Positions 39,132-48,351 of a stretch of 64,000 nucleotides of DNA are shown in pieces. Numbering within the stretch: the stretch's first letter is position 1; each line of letters starts with the position of its first letter. The DNA comes from Billgrantia saliphila (GTDB lineage Bacteria; Pseudomonadota; Gammaproteobacteria; Pseudomonadales; Halomonadaceae): assembly GCF_002930105.1 (NCBI RefSeq), contig NZ_PJRN01000001.1:310001-374000 (forward strand), given 5' to 3'. Made by a program: the position numbers and the translations under genes. The notes under the pieces are model-generated. The model saw nothing but the letters and a program-made list of their open reading frames with translations, did not search any database and was not told where the DNA came from.

Positions 39132-39133
39132 GG

Positions 39134-39949
39134 ATGAATCGAATCGATCAACGCTTCGCCGAACTCAAGGCTCAGGGCCGCCGGGCACTGATCCCCTACA
39201 TCACCGCCGGCGACCCCACACCGCAGTACACCGTCGGTTTCCTGCATGCGCTGGTGGCAGCCGGTGCCGATGTGCTCGAGCTGGGAGTGCCATTCTCCGA
39301 TCCGATGGCCGATGGCCCGGTGATCCAGAAAGCCTGCGAACGGGCACTCAGGCACAACGTGCGCCTAAGCCACCTGTTCGAGATGGTGCGGGAATTTCGC
39401 CAGACCGATCGCGACACGCCGGTCGTGCTGATGGGCTACCTCAATCCCGTTGAGCGCATCGGTCTCGAGGCATTTGCCGATCAGGCCGCAGACGCCGGTA
39501 TCGACGGCGTACTGACCGTGGACATGCCGCCCGAGGAGGCCGATGAGTTCGGTCCGATCCTCAAGGCGCGCGGACTCGCCTCTATCTTTCTCGTCGCCCC
39601 TACCACTTCAAGGGAGCGGGCCGCTACAATATGCGCCCATGGCGAGGGCTACCTCTACTACGTCGCGCTCAAGGGCGTGACCGGGGCCGCAACGCTCAAC
39701 GCCGACGACGTGGCAAGCCATCTGGCGCCCCTGCGCGAACTGACCGATCTGCCGTTGTGCGTGGGCTTCGGCATTCGCGACGGCGCCTCGGCCGCTGAGG
39801 TCGGCAAGGTGGCGGATGGCGTCATCGTCGGCAGCGCCCTGGTCGGACGCATTGCCGAGCATGCCGAGCATCCGGAGACGATCGCCGGGGAGCTGTCGGC
39901 GGTGCTCGCCGAGATGCGCCAGGCTCTGGATGCGCTGCCGCCGCGTTAG
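39134..39949 (+). CDS. trpA: Tryptophan synthase alpha chain
   Basis: TrpA cleaves indole-glycerol phosphate and channels indole to TrpB. The 271-residue TIM barrel has the catalytic Glu in [21 protein letters not shown] (about 45-65), the Asp in [12 protein letters not shown], and [14 protein letters not shown] and VIVGSALV for phosphate binding. ATG 39134 follows TTTTGAGG. The trpBA pair sits between trpF and accD; in Pseudomonas these last two are neighbours and trpBA lie elsewhere. Confidence 0.97.
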   Translation: MNRIDQRFAELKAQGRRALIPYITAGDPTPQYTVGFLHALVAAGADVLELGVPFSDPMADGPVIQKACERALRHNVRLSHLFEMVREFRQTDRDTPVVLMGYLNPVERIGLEAFADQAADAGIDGVLTVDMPPEEADEFGPILKARGLASIFLVAPTTSRERAATICAHGEGYLYYVALKGVTGAATLNADDVASHLAPLRELTDLPLCVGFGIRDGASAAEVGKVADGVIVGSALVGRIAEHAEHPETIAGELSAVLAEMRQALDALPPR

Positions 39950-40037
39950 GCTTTGTCCGAATCGTTGCCCTTGCCCAAGGTTATGACTCACGACGCCCGG
40001 TCCTGCCGGGCGCAACAGCATACGGATGCCTTCTGAC

Positions 40038-41066
40038 ATGAGCTGGCTCGACAAGATTGTTCCCTCGATGGGACGGATTCAGCGCAAGGACCGCCGGGCC
40101 AGCGTGCCCGACGGTCTGTGGCGCAAGTGCCCCAAGTGTGAGGCGGTGCTCTACCTTCCCGAGTTGGAGAAGCACCACAACGTCTGTCCCAAGTGCGATC
40201 ACCACCTGCGCTTGACCGCGCGCAAACGCCTCGACTGGTTCCTCGACAAGGAAGGGCGCGAGGAGATCTCGGCCGACCTCGAGCCGGTCGATCGTCTCAA
40301 GTTCCGCGACTCCAAGAAGTACAAGGACCGCCTCAATGCGGCTCAGAAGGAGACCGGCGAGAACGATGCCCTGGTCGCGATGCGCGGCACGCTGGATGAC
40401 CTTCCGGTGATCGTCGTGGCCTTCGAATTCACCTTCATGGGGGGGTCCATGGGCGCCGTCGTGGGGGAGAAATTCGTCCGCGCCGCGACGCTGGCGCTGG
40501 AGGAACGCATTCCCTTCATCTGCTTTTCCGCTTCGGGCGGAGCGCGGATGCAGGAGGCGCTGTTCTCGCTGATGCAGATGGCCAAGACATCGGCCGCTCT
40601 GGAGCGGCTGCGTGAGGCCGGCGTTCCCTACATCTCGGTACTGACGGATCCCGTATTCGGCGGTGTTTCGGCGTCGTTGGCCATGCTCGGCGATCTCAAC
40701 GTCGCCGAGCCCAATGCCCTGATCGGCTTCGCCGGACCGCGAGTGATTGAGCAGACGGTACGCGAGAAGCTCCCCGAGGGCTTCCAGCGCAGCGAGTTCC
40801 TGCTCGAGCATGGCACGGTGGACATGATCGTACACCGCGGCGAGATGCGCGATCGCTTGGGTGCGGTACTGCGCAAGCTGACCCATCAGCCGCCCAACGG
40901 CATCGAGGACTCCATGCTGCTCGAGCCCGATCTAGTCGACGAGGCCGAGCGTGCGGAGGCAACGGAAGGCGAATACGAGCCCGCCTCCGAGCAGTTCGAG
41001 CCGGAGGAGGAGAACGCATCCTACGCCGACGACGAGGATGCCGATCGTTCCGATGCGCCGCGCTGA
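40038..41066 (+). CDS. accD: Acetyl-CoA carboxylase carboxyltransferase, beta subunit
   Basis: AccD with AccA transfers carbon dioxide from biotin to acetyl-CoA, the first step of fatty acid synthesis. The C4 zinc finger [23 protein letters not shown] lies near residues 30-52 (split here as CPKC and CPKC). The crotonase-like core shows [17 protein letters not shown] and [14 protein letters not shown]. The last 45 residues are very acidic ([19 protein letters not shown]) and extend past the E. coli length of about 304 to 342, consistent with a halophile. ATG 40038 gives [10 protein letters not shown]; an in-frame ATG at 40026 is possible. Confidence 0.97.
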   Translation: MSWLDKIVPSMGRIQRKDRRASVPDGLWRKCPKCEAVLYLPELEKHHNVCPKCDHHLRLTARKRLDWFLDKEGREEISADLEPVDRLKFRDSKKYKDRLNAAQKETGENDALVAMRGTLDDLPVIVVAFEFTFMGGSMGAVVGEKFVRAATLALEERIPFICFSASGGARMQEALFSLMQMAKTSAALERLREAGVPYISVLTDPVFGGVSASLAMLGDLNVAEPNALIGFAGPRVIEQTVREKLPEGFQRSEFLLEHGTVDMIVHRGEMRDRLGAVLRKLTHQPPNGIEDSMLLEPDLVDEAERAEATEGEYEPASEQFEPEEENASYADDEDADRSDAPR

Positions 41067-41071
41067 CACCC

Positions 41072-42358
41072 GTGACCCCTTCTGACGCATCGCGCCTCGA
41101 CGCCTGGCTGACGTATCTGGAGCAGGTCCACCCGGTGGGGATAGACCTCGGCCTCGACAGGGTCGCCGAGGTCGCTCGCCGCATGGGGCTCTTGCACGAG
41201 CGTCTGGCCGGGCGCGTCATTACCGTTGCCGGCACCAACGGCAAGGGGTCCACGGTGGCCATGCTCGATGCCGTGGCACGCGCTCATGGCGTCACTACCG
41301 CGGCCTACACGTCCCCCCACCTGCTGCGTTACAACGAACGCCTGCGGCTGAACGGCAGCGAAGCGGAAGACGCCACGCTGATTGCCGGCTTCGAAGCCGT
41401 GGAAGCCGCGCGACTGACCGATGAACCGATCAGCCTGACGTATTTCGAAGCGGGAACGCTGGCCGCCTTGTGGGCGATTGGCCGCCAGCGGCCCGACCTC
41501 GCCATCCTCGAAGTCGGTCTGGGCGGGCGCCTCGATGCGGTCAACGTGCTCGACGCCGATGTGGCGGTCATCACGCCCATCGCTCGCGATCATGCCGCCT
41601 TTCTGGGCGACGACCTGGAGGGAATCGGGCGAGAGAAGGCCGGTATCCTGCGTACGGGACGGCCGGCCGTGCTGGGCAGTCGGGAGCTTCCTTCCAGCGT
41701 ACGTGAGTGCGCCGATGCACGTGGTGCGCCCGTGGTGGCGCTGGGCGAAGCGTTCGACTGGCATCGAGCGGTTCCCGGCCGCTGGGAGTGGATCGGCTTG
41801 GGCGACGGCGGCGCTTCCCACGAGCTGGTCGATTTGCCCGATCCAGGACTGCCGCTGGACAATGCCGCCACGGCTCTGCAGGCACTGGCATCGGCCGGTG
41901 TCGCGTTGGAATCTGCGACCTGTCGCCAGGCGCTCGGCGCCGTGCAGTTGCCGGGTCGCATGCAGTGGGTGGGGCCTTGGTGTCTCGATGTGGGTCACAA
42001 TCCTCATGCCGCCGCCTATCTTGCGGGGCAGCTCAGCGTCATGCCTTGCCGCGGTCGCACCTGGATACTGCTTGGCATGTTGGGCGACAAAGATGCCGAC
42101 GGTGTGATCGCGGCGCTGACGCGAGTGGCGGACGGCTGGGTGACGGTATCACTGGACGGCGAGCGCGCTCGCAGTGCCGAAGACCTGGCTGCACGGATCG
42201 AGGCGCAGGGCGGTCATGTCGCCTACCGGGGGGAGTCGCCCGAGGCCGGCGCGCGGTGGCTGGCCGACCGTCTGGGGCCCGACGACCGTGTGCTGGCGTG
42301 CGGTTCCTTCTTTACCGTCGCGGCCATATTGACATGGAAACAGGCGCAGATGGCCTAG
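41072..42358 (+). CDS. folC: Dihydrofolate synthase / folylpolyglutamate synthase
   Basis: FolC adds glutamate to dihydropteroate and then to folates, using ATP. The 428-residue Mur-ligase-like enzyme shows the P-loop VITVAGTNGKGSTVAML (about 48-64), TSPHLLRYNERLRLNG, LEVGLGGRLDAVNV and the C-terminal WCLDVGHNPHAAAYLAGQL. It starts with GTG 41072, five bases after accD, and no better start is present. It is part of the conserved accD-folC-dedD-cvpA-purF run. Confidence 0.96.
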   Translation: MTPSDASRLDAWLTYLEQVHPVGIDLGLDRVAEVARRMGLLHERLAGRVITVAGTNGKGSTVAMLDAVARAHGVTTAAYTSPHLLRYNERLRLNGSEAEDATLIAGFEAVEAARLTDEPISLTYFEAGTLAALWAIGRQRPDLAILEVGLGGRLDAVNVLDADVAVITPIARDHAAFLGDDLEGIGREKAGILRTGRPAVLGSRELPSSVRECADARGAPVVALGEAFDWHRAVPGRWEWIGLGDGGASHELVDLPDPGLPLDNAATALQALASAGVALESATCRQALGAVQLPGRMQWVGPWCLDVGHNPHAAAYLAGQLSVMPCRGRTWILLGMLGDKDADGVIAALTRVADGWVTVSLDGERARSAEDLAARIEAQGGHVAYRGESPEAGARWLADRLGPDDRVLACGSFFTVAAILTWKQAQMA

Positions 42359-42382
42359 CCTGGGCCTGGGGCAGGAGGGCAT

Positions 42383-43075
42383 ATGAAATACGGAATGCGT
42401 GAACGAATCAGCGGGGCGGTCATCCTGATCGCGCTGGCGGTGATCTTCGTACCGATGTTGTTCGATGAACCGGCGCCGCGCGACGAGCGGCCTCAGCCGA
42501 AGCTCACCATTGAGCAGCCGGTGCCGGTCGAGCGCCGGGACGTTCCCGATCCCCAGCCGCCGGAAAGCCTGGGACAGATTCGTCCACCGGAACCTCAAGC
42601 CCCTCGGATCGAGCCGCCTCCCCCGCTGGAGGAAGATCAGGCGACGGAACCGGACCCAAGGGTGGAGGTGCCGCCCGTGGTCGCCACACCGTCACCTGAC
42701 GGCGAAACCGAGACTTCGTCGCCGAACGCCGACGAAGCGCCGCGTGAGGATCCGATTGCCGAACTGGCCCAGGCGGCTTCCAGCCGCAACGAGAGTGATC
42801 GCCGATCTTCTGAATCGAGTGGCTCGCCTGCGTCCGCTTCGCCCGATGGCGAGTGGGCCGTACAGGTCGGCAGTTTCGGCGAGGCGGGTAACGCCGAGCG
42901 CCTGCAGGCTCGCCTGCAGGAGCAGGGCTTTTCCGTCTACAGTCGCCGGCGCGACAATGACATGACGACCGTTTACGTGGGACCTTATGCCAGCTCGGAG
43001 GCCGGCGAACGCGCCATGAGCGAGGTCAAGGAGCAGGCCAACCTGCAGGGTCTGCTGGTGCGGGTAAGAGAGTGA
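42383..43075 (+). CDS. dedD: SPOR-domain cell-division protein DedD
   Basis: DedD is a bitopic inner-membrane protein whose SPOR domain binds denuded septal peptidoglycan. The 230 residues comprise a short basic N-terminus, one membrane helix (ISGAVILIALAVIFVPMLF, about 8-26), a long Pro- and Glu-rich linker and a C-terminal SPOR domain (EWAVQVGSFGEAGNAERLQARL to the end). ATG 42383 follows CAGGAGG. It lies between folC and cvpA, as in Pseudomonas and E. coli. Confidence 0.94.
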   Translation: MKYGMRERISGAVILIALAVIFVPMLFDEPAPRDERPQPKLTIEQPVPVERRDVPDPQPPESLGQIRPPEPQAPRIEPPPPLEEDQATEPDPRVEVPPVVATPSPDGETETSSPNADEAPREDPIAELAQAASSRNESDRRSSESSGSPASASPDGEWAVQVGSFGEAGNAERLQARLQEQGFSVYSRRRDNDMTTVYVGPYASSEAGERAMSEVKEQANLQGLLVRVRE

Positions 43076-43079
43076 GTCG

Positions 43080-43640
43080 ATGACGCTGACCTGGATCGAT
43101 TGGGGTTTTCTGGCTCTCTTATCCGTCTCGACTCTGGCGGGTTTCATGCGCGGCCTGGTGCGCGAAGGCCTGGGGCTGGCCGCCTGGATCATCGCGCTGC
43201 TGGCCGCGCGTCTGCTGGCCGAGCCGGTGGCCGACCTGCTCGCCGGTGTGATCGACAATCCCGACGGTCGGCTGGTGCTGGCGTTTGTGCTGGTCATTCT
43301 TGGCGTGGTATTGCTTTGCGGAATCGTCATCCGCATGGTCCATGCCGCCGTGGAATGGGTCGGCATGGGGTTCTTCAATCGTGTCTCCGGCGCCTGTTTC
43401 GGGGCCGCGCGCGGCGCGGCGGTGCTGGTGGTGGCCACGATATTGATCAGTCTGACCCCGCTCGTTCAGCTGCAGGCGTGGCAGCAGGCCCAGTTGCGCC
43501 CGTCATTCGAGCAACTGCGCGACTGGGTGGTGGATCAGCTCGAAGGCTGGGAGGGGCGTGTGCCCCAGGCGGAAAGGTGGCATCAGCTTTCGCTCCCTGA
43601 TCGCGCCAACGACAGTGAGCGCGACGATGGCACGCGCTGA
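43080..43640 (+). CDS. cvpA: CvpA-family membrane protein
   Basis: The 186-residue inner-membrane protein shows four hydrophobic segments and the family start LTWIDWGFLALLSVSTLAGFMRGLVREGLGLAAW. CvpA is needed for colicin V production and for envelope stress resistance in E. coli; its exact activity is not known. The glycine-rich VEWVGMGFFNRVSGACFGAARG is the conserved second half. It starts four bases after dedD and precedes purF by 58 bp, so the three are likely one operon. Confidence 0.95.
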   Translation: MTLTWIDWGFLALLSVSTLAGFMRGLVREGLGLAAWIIALLAARLLAEPVADLLAGVIDNPDGRLVLAFVLVILGVVLLCGIVIRMVHAAVEWVGMGFFNRVSGACFGAARGAAVLVVATILISLTPLVQLQAWQQAQLRPSFEQLRDWVVDQLEGWEGRVPQAERWHQLSLPDRANDSERDDGTR

Positions 43641-43698
43641 TGCGATACTGATTTCTTCTGCCGGTCGCGGCCGGCAACAGCATGCGAGGTAAGGTGGA

Positions 43699-45222
43699 AT
43701 GTGCGGTATCGTAGGCCTTCTGGCCAAGCAGACCGTGAACCAGGCGATCTATGACGCTCTGACGGTGCTTCAGCACCGCGGCCAGGATGCCGCCGGAATG
43801 ATGACGTGGAACGACGGGCGCTTTCTGCTGCGCAAGAGCAATGGCCTGGTTCGTGACGTGTTCCACACCCGACACATGGCACGCCTGAAGGGCAGCCTGG
43901 GCATCGGTCACGTGCGCTATCCGACCGCCGGGTCGGCGAGCGAAGCGGAATCCCAGCCGTTCTACGTCAATTCGCCCTACGGCATCGCGCTTGCCCACAA
44001 CGGCAATCTGACCAATTCGGAGCAGATCAAGCAGGAGCTCTTCTCCTCCGATCTTCGCCATATCAACACCAGCTCCGATTCCGAGGTGCTGCTCAACGTC
44101 TTCGCCCATGAGCTGGGCAAGCAGGGGCTGCATCTGACACCTGGCGACATCTTCGACGCGGTGCGTCGCGTGCATCGCCGTTGCCGTGGTGGCTATGCCG
44201 CGGTGGCAATCATCAATGGCGTCGGCCTGGTGGCGTTCCGCGACCCGAATGGTATCCGTCCGGTCGTGTTCGGTACCCGCGACGAGGGCGCCGGCCAGGA
44301 GGTGATGATCGCTTCCGAGTCCGTGGCGCTCGACGTGGGGGGCTTCGAACTGCACCGCGACCTGGCTCCGGGCGAGGCGATCTTCGTCGACATGAACGGC
44401 GAGTTCCATACCCAGCAGTGCGCCGATGCGCCCTCGCTGGCGCCGTGCATCTTCGAGCACGTCTACTTGGCCCGCCCCGACTCCATTCTCGATGGCGCCT
44501 ACGTCTACGGTACGCGCATGCAGATGGGGCGCAAGCTCGGCGACCGCATTCGCAACGAATGGCCCGACCACGACATCGACGTGGTGATCCCGATTCCCGA
44601 TACCTCACGGACCTCGGCCCTGGAACTGGCTCAGCACCTGGGCGTCACCTATCGTGAAGGCTTCATGAAGAATCGCTATATCGGGCGGACCTTCATCATG
44701 CCGGGACAGACCCAGCGCAAGAAGTCAGTGCGTCAGAAGCTCAATGCCATTGGTATCGAGTTCAAGGGCAAGAATGTGCTGCTGATGGATGACTCCATCG
44801 TGCGCGGCACGACGTGCAAGCAGATTATCCAGATGGCCCGAGAGGCCGGTGCCAACAAGGTCTATTTCGCCTCGGCGGCGCCGCCGGTACGCTACCCTAA
44901 TGTCTACGGCATCGACATGCCGGCGGCCTCGGAGCTGATCGCCCACGGGCGCAGCGAAGCGGAAGTGGGCGAGCTGATAGGCGCCGACCGCATCTTCTAC
45001 CAGGACCTGGAGGATCTCAAGGCGGCCTGCCGCGAAGTCAATCCCGGCCTGGAGCAGTTCGACTGCTCGGTATTCGATGGTCGCTACGTCACTGGTGATA
45101 TCGATGACGGCTATCTATCGGCGCTCGAGGCGTCGCGCAACGATGCGGCCAAGGAGCAGCAAAGCCTCGGTGCGCATGCGCTGGTGGGCATGCACAATCA
45201 GGAAGACGACATCGACGACTGA
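43699..45222 (+). CDS. purF: Amidophosphoribosyltransferase
   Basis: PurF makes phosphoribosylamine from PRPP and glutamine, the first committed step of purine synthesis. The 507-residue protein starts [19 protein letters not shown], leaving the glutaminase Cys2 at the N-terminus after Met removal. The PRPP loop [17 protein letters not shown] lies near 360-376, and [16 protein letters not shown] is the conserved glutaminase segment. ATG 43699 follows AAGGTGG. Confidence 0.98.
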   Translation: MCGIVGLLAKQTVNQAIYDALTVLQHRGQDAAGMMTWNDGRFLLRKSNGLVRDVFHTRHMARLKGSLGIGHVRYPTAGSASEAESQPFYVNSPYGIALAHNGNLTNSEQIKQELFSSDLRHINTSSDSEVLLNVFAHELGKQGLHLTPGDIFDAVRRVHRRCRGGYAAVAIINGVGLVAFRDPNGIRPVVFGTRDEGAGQEVMIASESVALDVGGFELHRDLAPGEAIFVDMNGEFHTQQCADAPSLAPCIFEHVYLARPDSILDGAYVYGTRMQMGRKLGDRIRNEWPDHDIDVVIPIPDTSRTSALELAQHLGVTYREGFMKNRYIGRTFIMPGQTQRKKSVRQKLNAIGIEFKGKNVLLMDDSIVRGTTCKQIIQMAREAGANKVYFASAAPPVRYPNVYGIDMPAASELIAHGRSEAEVGELIGADRIFYQDLEDLKAACREVNPGLEQFDCSVFDGRYVTGDIDDGYLSALEASRNDAAKEQQSLGAHALVGMHNQEDDIDD

Positions 45223-45230
45223 GGGCCATC

Positions 45231-46427
45231 ATGCACGACGATACGAAACAGGATGCGGACTGGGCGCTGGAAACCCTGGCCATCCGCGCCGGCCATCAGC
45301 GCACCCACGAGCAGGAGCACGGCGAGCCGATCTTTCCCACCTCGAGTTTCGTCTATGGCAGCGCGGCCGAGGCGGCGCGCAAGTTCGGCGGTGAGGAGCC
45401 AGGTAACATCTATTCGCGCTTCACCAACCCGACGGTACACACCTTCGAGCAACGCCTGGCGTCGCTGGAGGGCGGGGAGCGCTGTGTCGCGACGAGCTCC
45501 GGCATGGCGGCGATTCTGTCCACGGTCATCGCGCTGCTCGCGGCGGGCGACGAGATCGTCGCTTCGCGCTCGTTGTTCGGCTCTACCGTTAGCCTGTTCG
45601 ACAAGTATTTCGGCAAGCTGGGTATCGTCACGCGCTATGTCGAGCTGTCGGATCTGACGGCCTGGGAGGCGGCGATCACGCCACGGACGCGCCTGCTGTT
45701 CGCGGAGACACCCTCCAATCCGCTCTCCGAGGTGGTCGACATCGCCGCGCTGGCCGAGATCGCCCATCGCCACGGCGCGTTGCTGGCCATCGACAATTGT
45801 TTTCTGACCCCGGCGCTGCAGCGGCCGCTGGCGCTGGGCGCCGACCTGGTGATCCATTCCGCCACCAAATACCTCGATGGCCAAGGCCGTACGGTGGGCG
45901 GAGCCGTGGTGGGGCGCAACCAGGAATTGGAGGAGGTCTTCGGCGTGGTGCGCACCTGCGGACCGTGCTTGAGCCCGTTCAATGCCTGGGTCTTCACCAA
46001 GGGGCTCGAGACCCTGAACCTGCGCATGCGAGCCCACTGCGATAATGCGCAAAAATTGGCCGAATGGCTGCAAGATCATCCGGCCGTGGCGAAAGTGCAC
46101 TACAGCGGTTTGCCGGACCATCCACAGCACGTGTTGGCCGGGAAGCAACAGCTGGGGTTCGGCGCGGTGCTTGGCTTCGAGGTCGAAGGTGGGCGAGAGG
46201 CCGCCTGGTCGGTGATCGATGCCACGCGGATGCTTTCCATCACCGGCAACCTGGGCGACGTCAAGACCACCATCACGCATCCGGCTACCACCACTCATGG
46301 CCGTCTCTCCGAAGCACAGAAGGAGGCCGCCGGTATCGGCGACGGACTGATACGCGTGTCGGTGGGGCTCGAGGCGTTAGAGGACATTCGTGCCGACCTG
46401 GCGCGAGGCCTCGATGCGTTGATTTGA
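45231..46427 (+). CDS. metZ: O-succinylhomoserine sulfhydrylase
   Basis: MetZ forms homocysteine directly from O-succinylhomoserine and sulfide, bypassing cystathionine. The 398-residue PLP enzyme of the Cys/Met metabolism family shows FPTSSFVYGSAAEAA, TNPTVHTFEQRLASLEGGE, the PLP Lys in HSATKYLDGQGRTVGG (about 207-222) and VKTTITHPATTTHGRLS. It is placed as MetZ rather than MetB by its position after purF, as in Pseudomonas. ATG 45231 is eight bases after purF. Two hairpins follow. Confidence 0.93.
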   Translation: MHDDTKQDADWALETLAIRAGHQRTHEQEHGEPIFPTSSFVYGSAAEAARKFGGEEPGNIYSRFTNPTVHTFEQRLASLEGGERCVATSSGMAAILSTVIALLAAGDEIVASRSLFGSTVSLFDKYFGKLGIVTRYVELSDLTAWEAAITPRTRLLFAETPSNPLSEVVDIAALAEIAHRHGALLAIDNCFLTPALQRPLALGADLVIHSATKYLDGQGRTVGGAVVGRNQELEEVFGVVRTCGPCLSPFNAWVFTKGLETLNLRMRAHCDNAQKLAEWLQDHPAVAKVHYSGLPDHPQHVLAGKQQLGFGAVLGFEVEGGREAAWSVIDATRMLSITGNLGDVKTTITHPATTTHGRLSEAQKEAAGIGDGLIRVSVGLEALEDIRADLARGLDALI

Positions 46428-46430
46428 ACC

Positions 46431-46456
46431 GCAGGCGCCGCTTCAATGGCGCCTGC
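46431..46456 (+). terminator. Hairpin after metZ, first of two
   Basis: GCAGGCGCC (46431-46439) pairs perfectly with GGCGCCTGC (46448-46456) across an eight-base loop. It starts three bases after the metZ stop and is followed by ATGTAATTTT. Confidence 0.65.
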
Positions 46457-46468
46457 ATGTAATTTTAA

Positions 46469-46491
46469 CGAACGTAGCGTTCGGCTTTTTT
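46469..46491 (+). terminator. Rho-independent terminator, second after metZ
   Basis: CGAACG-TAG-CGTTCG is followed by GC and six T residues (46486-46491). It is a short stem with a strong U tract and acts as backup to the first hairpin. Confidence 0.65.
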
Positions 46492-46559
46492 CAGCACATT
46501 ACGCTGACGTACTGCGGTATGCTCCCCATCAATATTGGCGAAGCTCAACGGGGGCGGCG

Positions 46560-47114
46560 ATGTGGTCCAACACTCGGTCAGGCTGGGGTCTGATCAGCAT
46601 AGCCCTGCATTGGCTCAGTGCTCTGGTCGTGGTCGGCCTGTTCGCCCTGGGCTGGTGGATGACGGACCTGGGCTACTTCGACGCCTGGTACAACCGCGCC
46701 CCCTGGTGGCATCGTTCCATCGGTATGCTGCTACTGTTTGCCACGCTGCTGCGCATCGTCTGGCGCCTGGCCCAGCCGACACCGCAGGCTCACGGCAGCC
46801 GCCTCGAACGGCTCGCGGCGCATTTCGGCCATATCGCCTTGTACGTTCTGATGCTTGCCGTCCTGTTCAGCGGCTACCTCATCTCGACGGCGAAGGGACG
46901 CGGCATCAGCGTCTTCGACTGGTTCGAGGTGCCGGCTCTGATCAGCGGACTGCCCGACCAGGCCAGCGTCGCCGGAGCGATCCATTGGTACAGTGCCCTG
47001 GCCCTGATAGTGTTGGCGGTCGGTCATACCCTGGCAGCCCTCAAGCATCATTTCCTCGATCGTCACGATACCCTCGTGCGCATGCTCAATCCGGCGCGTG
47101 CGCGCCGTCGCTGA
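46560..47114 (+). CDS. Cytochrome b561 (CybB-type)
   Basis: The 184-residue four-helix inner-membrane di-heme cytochrome belongs to the prokaryotic b561 family and would pass electrons between quinol and a periplasmic partner. Histidines in ALHWLSALVVVGL, APWWHRSIGMLLL, HFGHIALYVLML and VAGAIHWYSALALIVLAVGHTLAALKHHF are placed on the four helices as heme ligands. ATG 46560 follows GGGGGCGG; the in-frame start at 46446 adds an unrelated leader. A YceI gene follows after 40 bp, a pairing known from other genomes. Confidence 0.93.
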   Translation: MWSNTRSGWGLISIALHWLSALVVVGLFALGWWMTDLGYFDAWYNRAPWWHRSIGMLLLFATLLRIVWRLAQPTPQAHGSRLERLAAHFGHIALYVLMLAVLFSGYLISTAKGRGISVFDWFEVPALISGLPDQASVAGAIHWYSALALIVLAVGHTLAALKHHFLDRHDTLVRMLNPARARRR

Positions 47115-47154
47115 ACATCTGCGTCCACGAGGACGCTCAACCAAGGAGAGACCC

Positions 47155-47739
47155 ATGTTCAAGAGAGCCGCAATCGTTACTGCCCTGAGCGCCGCTTCCC
47201 TGGCCGTGGCCGGCCATGCATTGGCTGATGACTACGTGATCGACACCGAAGGCCAACACGCCTTCGTCCAGTTCAAGATCAACCATCTCGGTTTCTCCTA
47301 TATTCTCGGCCAGTTCGAGGATTTCGAAGGCAGCTTCCACTATGATCCGGACGATCTCGAGGCCTCGAGCGTCGAGATGGAAGTTCAGGTGGGCAGCCTG
47401 CATACCAACCACGCCGAACGCGATCGCCACTTCCTGAGCGACGATTTCCTCAGCGCCGACGAGTATCCGACCGCCACCTTCGTCTCCACCGGCTTCGAGC
47501 CGAAGGGAGAGGACGAGGGAGTACTGTCAGGTGAGCTGACGCTGAAGGGCGAGACCCGCGAAATCGAGATGCCGGTCACCCTGATGGGCGAGGGCGACGA
47601 TCCGTGGGGCAACTATCGCGCTGGGTTCGAAGGCTCGACCACGTTGACGCTGGCCGATTACGGCATCGACATGAGCGACTTTCCCGAAGTCATGCACGAG
47701 CTCGAGCTCTACGTGACTTTCGAGGGCGTGCGTCAGTAG
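47155..47739 (+). CDS. YceI-family periplasmic lipocalin-like protein
   Basis: YceI proteins are secreted eight-stranded barrels that bind isoprenoid or quinone-like lipids. The 194-residue protein has a signal peptide (FKRAAIVTALSAASLAVAGHALA), then the family start DDYVIDTEGQHAFVQFKINHLGFSYILGQF, HAERDRHFLSDDFLSADEYPTATF and the LTLKGETREIEMPVTLMG strand pair. ATG 47155 follows AAGGAGAG. It is likely co-transcribed with the cytochrome b561 gene. The exact ligand here is unknown. Confidence 0.94.
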   Translation: MFKRAAIVTALSAASLAVAGHALADDYVIDTEGQHAFVQFKINHLGFSYILGQFEDFEGSFHYDPDDLEASSVEMEVQVGSLHTNHAERDRHFLSDDFLSADEYPTATFVSTGFEPKGEDEGVLSGELTLKGETREIEMPVTLMGEGDDPWGNYRAGFEGSTTLTLADYGIDMSDFPEVMHELELYVTFEGVRQ

Positions 47740-47766
47740 TCCGTTCTCGGTCGACGCGATCCTGTC

Positions 47767-47794
47767 GCCCCCGGCTTGCCGGGGGCGCTTTTTT
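47767..47794 (+). terminator. Rho-independent terminator after yceI
   Basis: GCCCCCGGC pairs with GCCGGGGGC across a two-base TT spacer and is followed by GC and six T residues. The nine-base GC-only stem and U tract are a strong terminator. Confidence 0.9.
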
Positions 47795-47859
47795 GCTCCC
47801 GCCACCTGTGCGGATTCGGCTACCATCCCTTTCATTCCTTGCCGCGGAGCTGCCCCCTC

Positions 47860-48351
47860 ATGCGCCTGTCGACAGAGCCGGTCCGTCGTCTACTGAGCCG
47901 CTTCCGCCGTCGGGAGGTTGCCACGTTGTCTCGCTCGGGAGAGGTACGCTTCCGTGAGCTGCTGGAGAGCTTGCCCAACATTGCCGTGCAGGGCTACGAC
48001 CGTAACAGGCAAGTGGTGTACTGGAACGAGGAGAGCGCTCGACTTTATGGTTATCAGAAGTCGGAAGCGCTGGGTCGGCGTCTGGAGGAGCTCATCATTC
48101 CTATCGACATGCGCGAACAGGTGATTGCGCTTCATGAGGCTTGGATAAGAGAAGGCAGAGCGATACCGGCAGGGCGTCTGATACTTCACGATCGAGCGTG
48201 TCGTCCGGTGCCCGTCTACTCCTACCACGTGATGCTGGGCGACCTCACTCGCGATCCCGTCATGTTCTGTGTAGACGTTCCTGTCGGCAGCGAGATAAGC
48301 AGTTCCCGCTCTGAGTGGACGCCCCCCGCCTCCGAGCTGGAGGCACCGTGA
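47860..48351 (+). CDS. Stand-alone PAS-domain protein
   Basis: The 163-residue soluble protein has a basic N-terminus and a single PAS domain (about 26-135): VRFRELLESLPNIAVQGYDRNRQVVYWNEESARLYGYQ and later HDRACRPVPVYSYHVML. There is no histidine kinase, GGDEF, HTH or other output domain. ATG 47860 is chosen because upstream in-frame codons overlap the yceI terminator. The stop overlaps the GTG start of the MATE gene (GTGA), so translation is coupled. A sensory input to the pump by protein contact is possible but unproven. Confidence 0.85.
   Translation: MRLSTEPVRRLLSRFRRREVATLSRSGEVRFRELLESLPNIAVQGYDRNRQVVYWNEESARLYGYQKSEALGRRLEELIIPIDMREQVIALHEAWIREGRAIPAGRLILHDRACRPVPVYSYHVMLGDLTRDPVMFCVDVPVGSEISSSRSEWTPPASELEAP

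Noticed and set aside
39994-40012. CGCCCGG/CCGGGCG hairpin before accD as a terminator
   Set aside because: The stem is only seven bases with no T run, and the genes on both sides appear to be expressed together.
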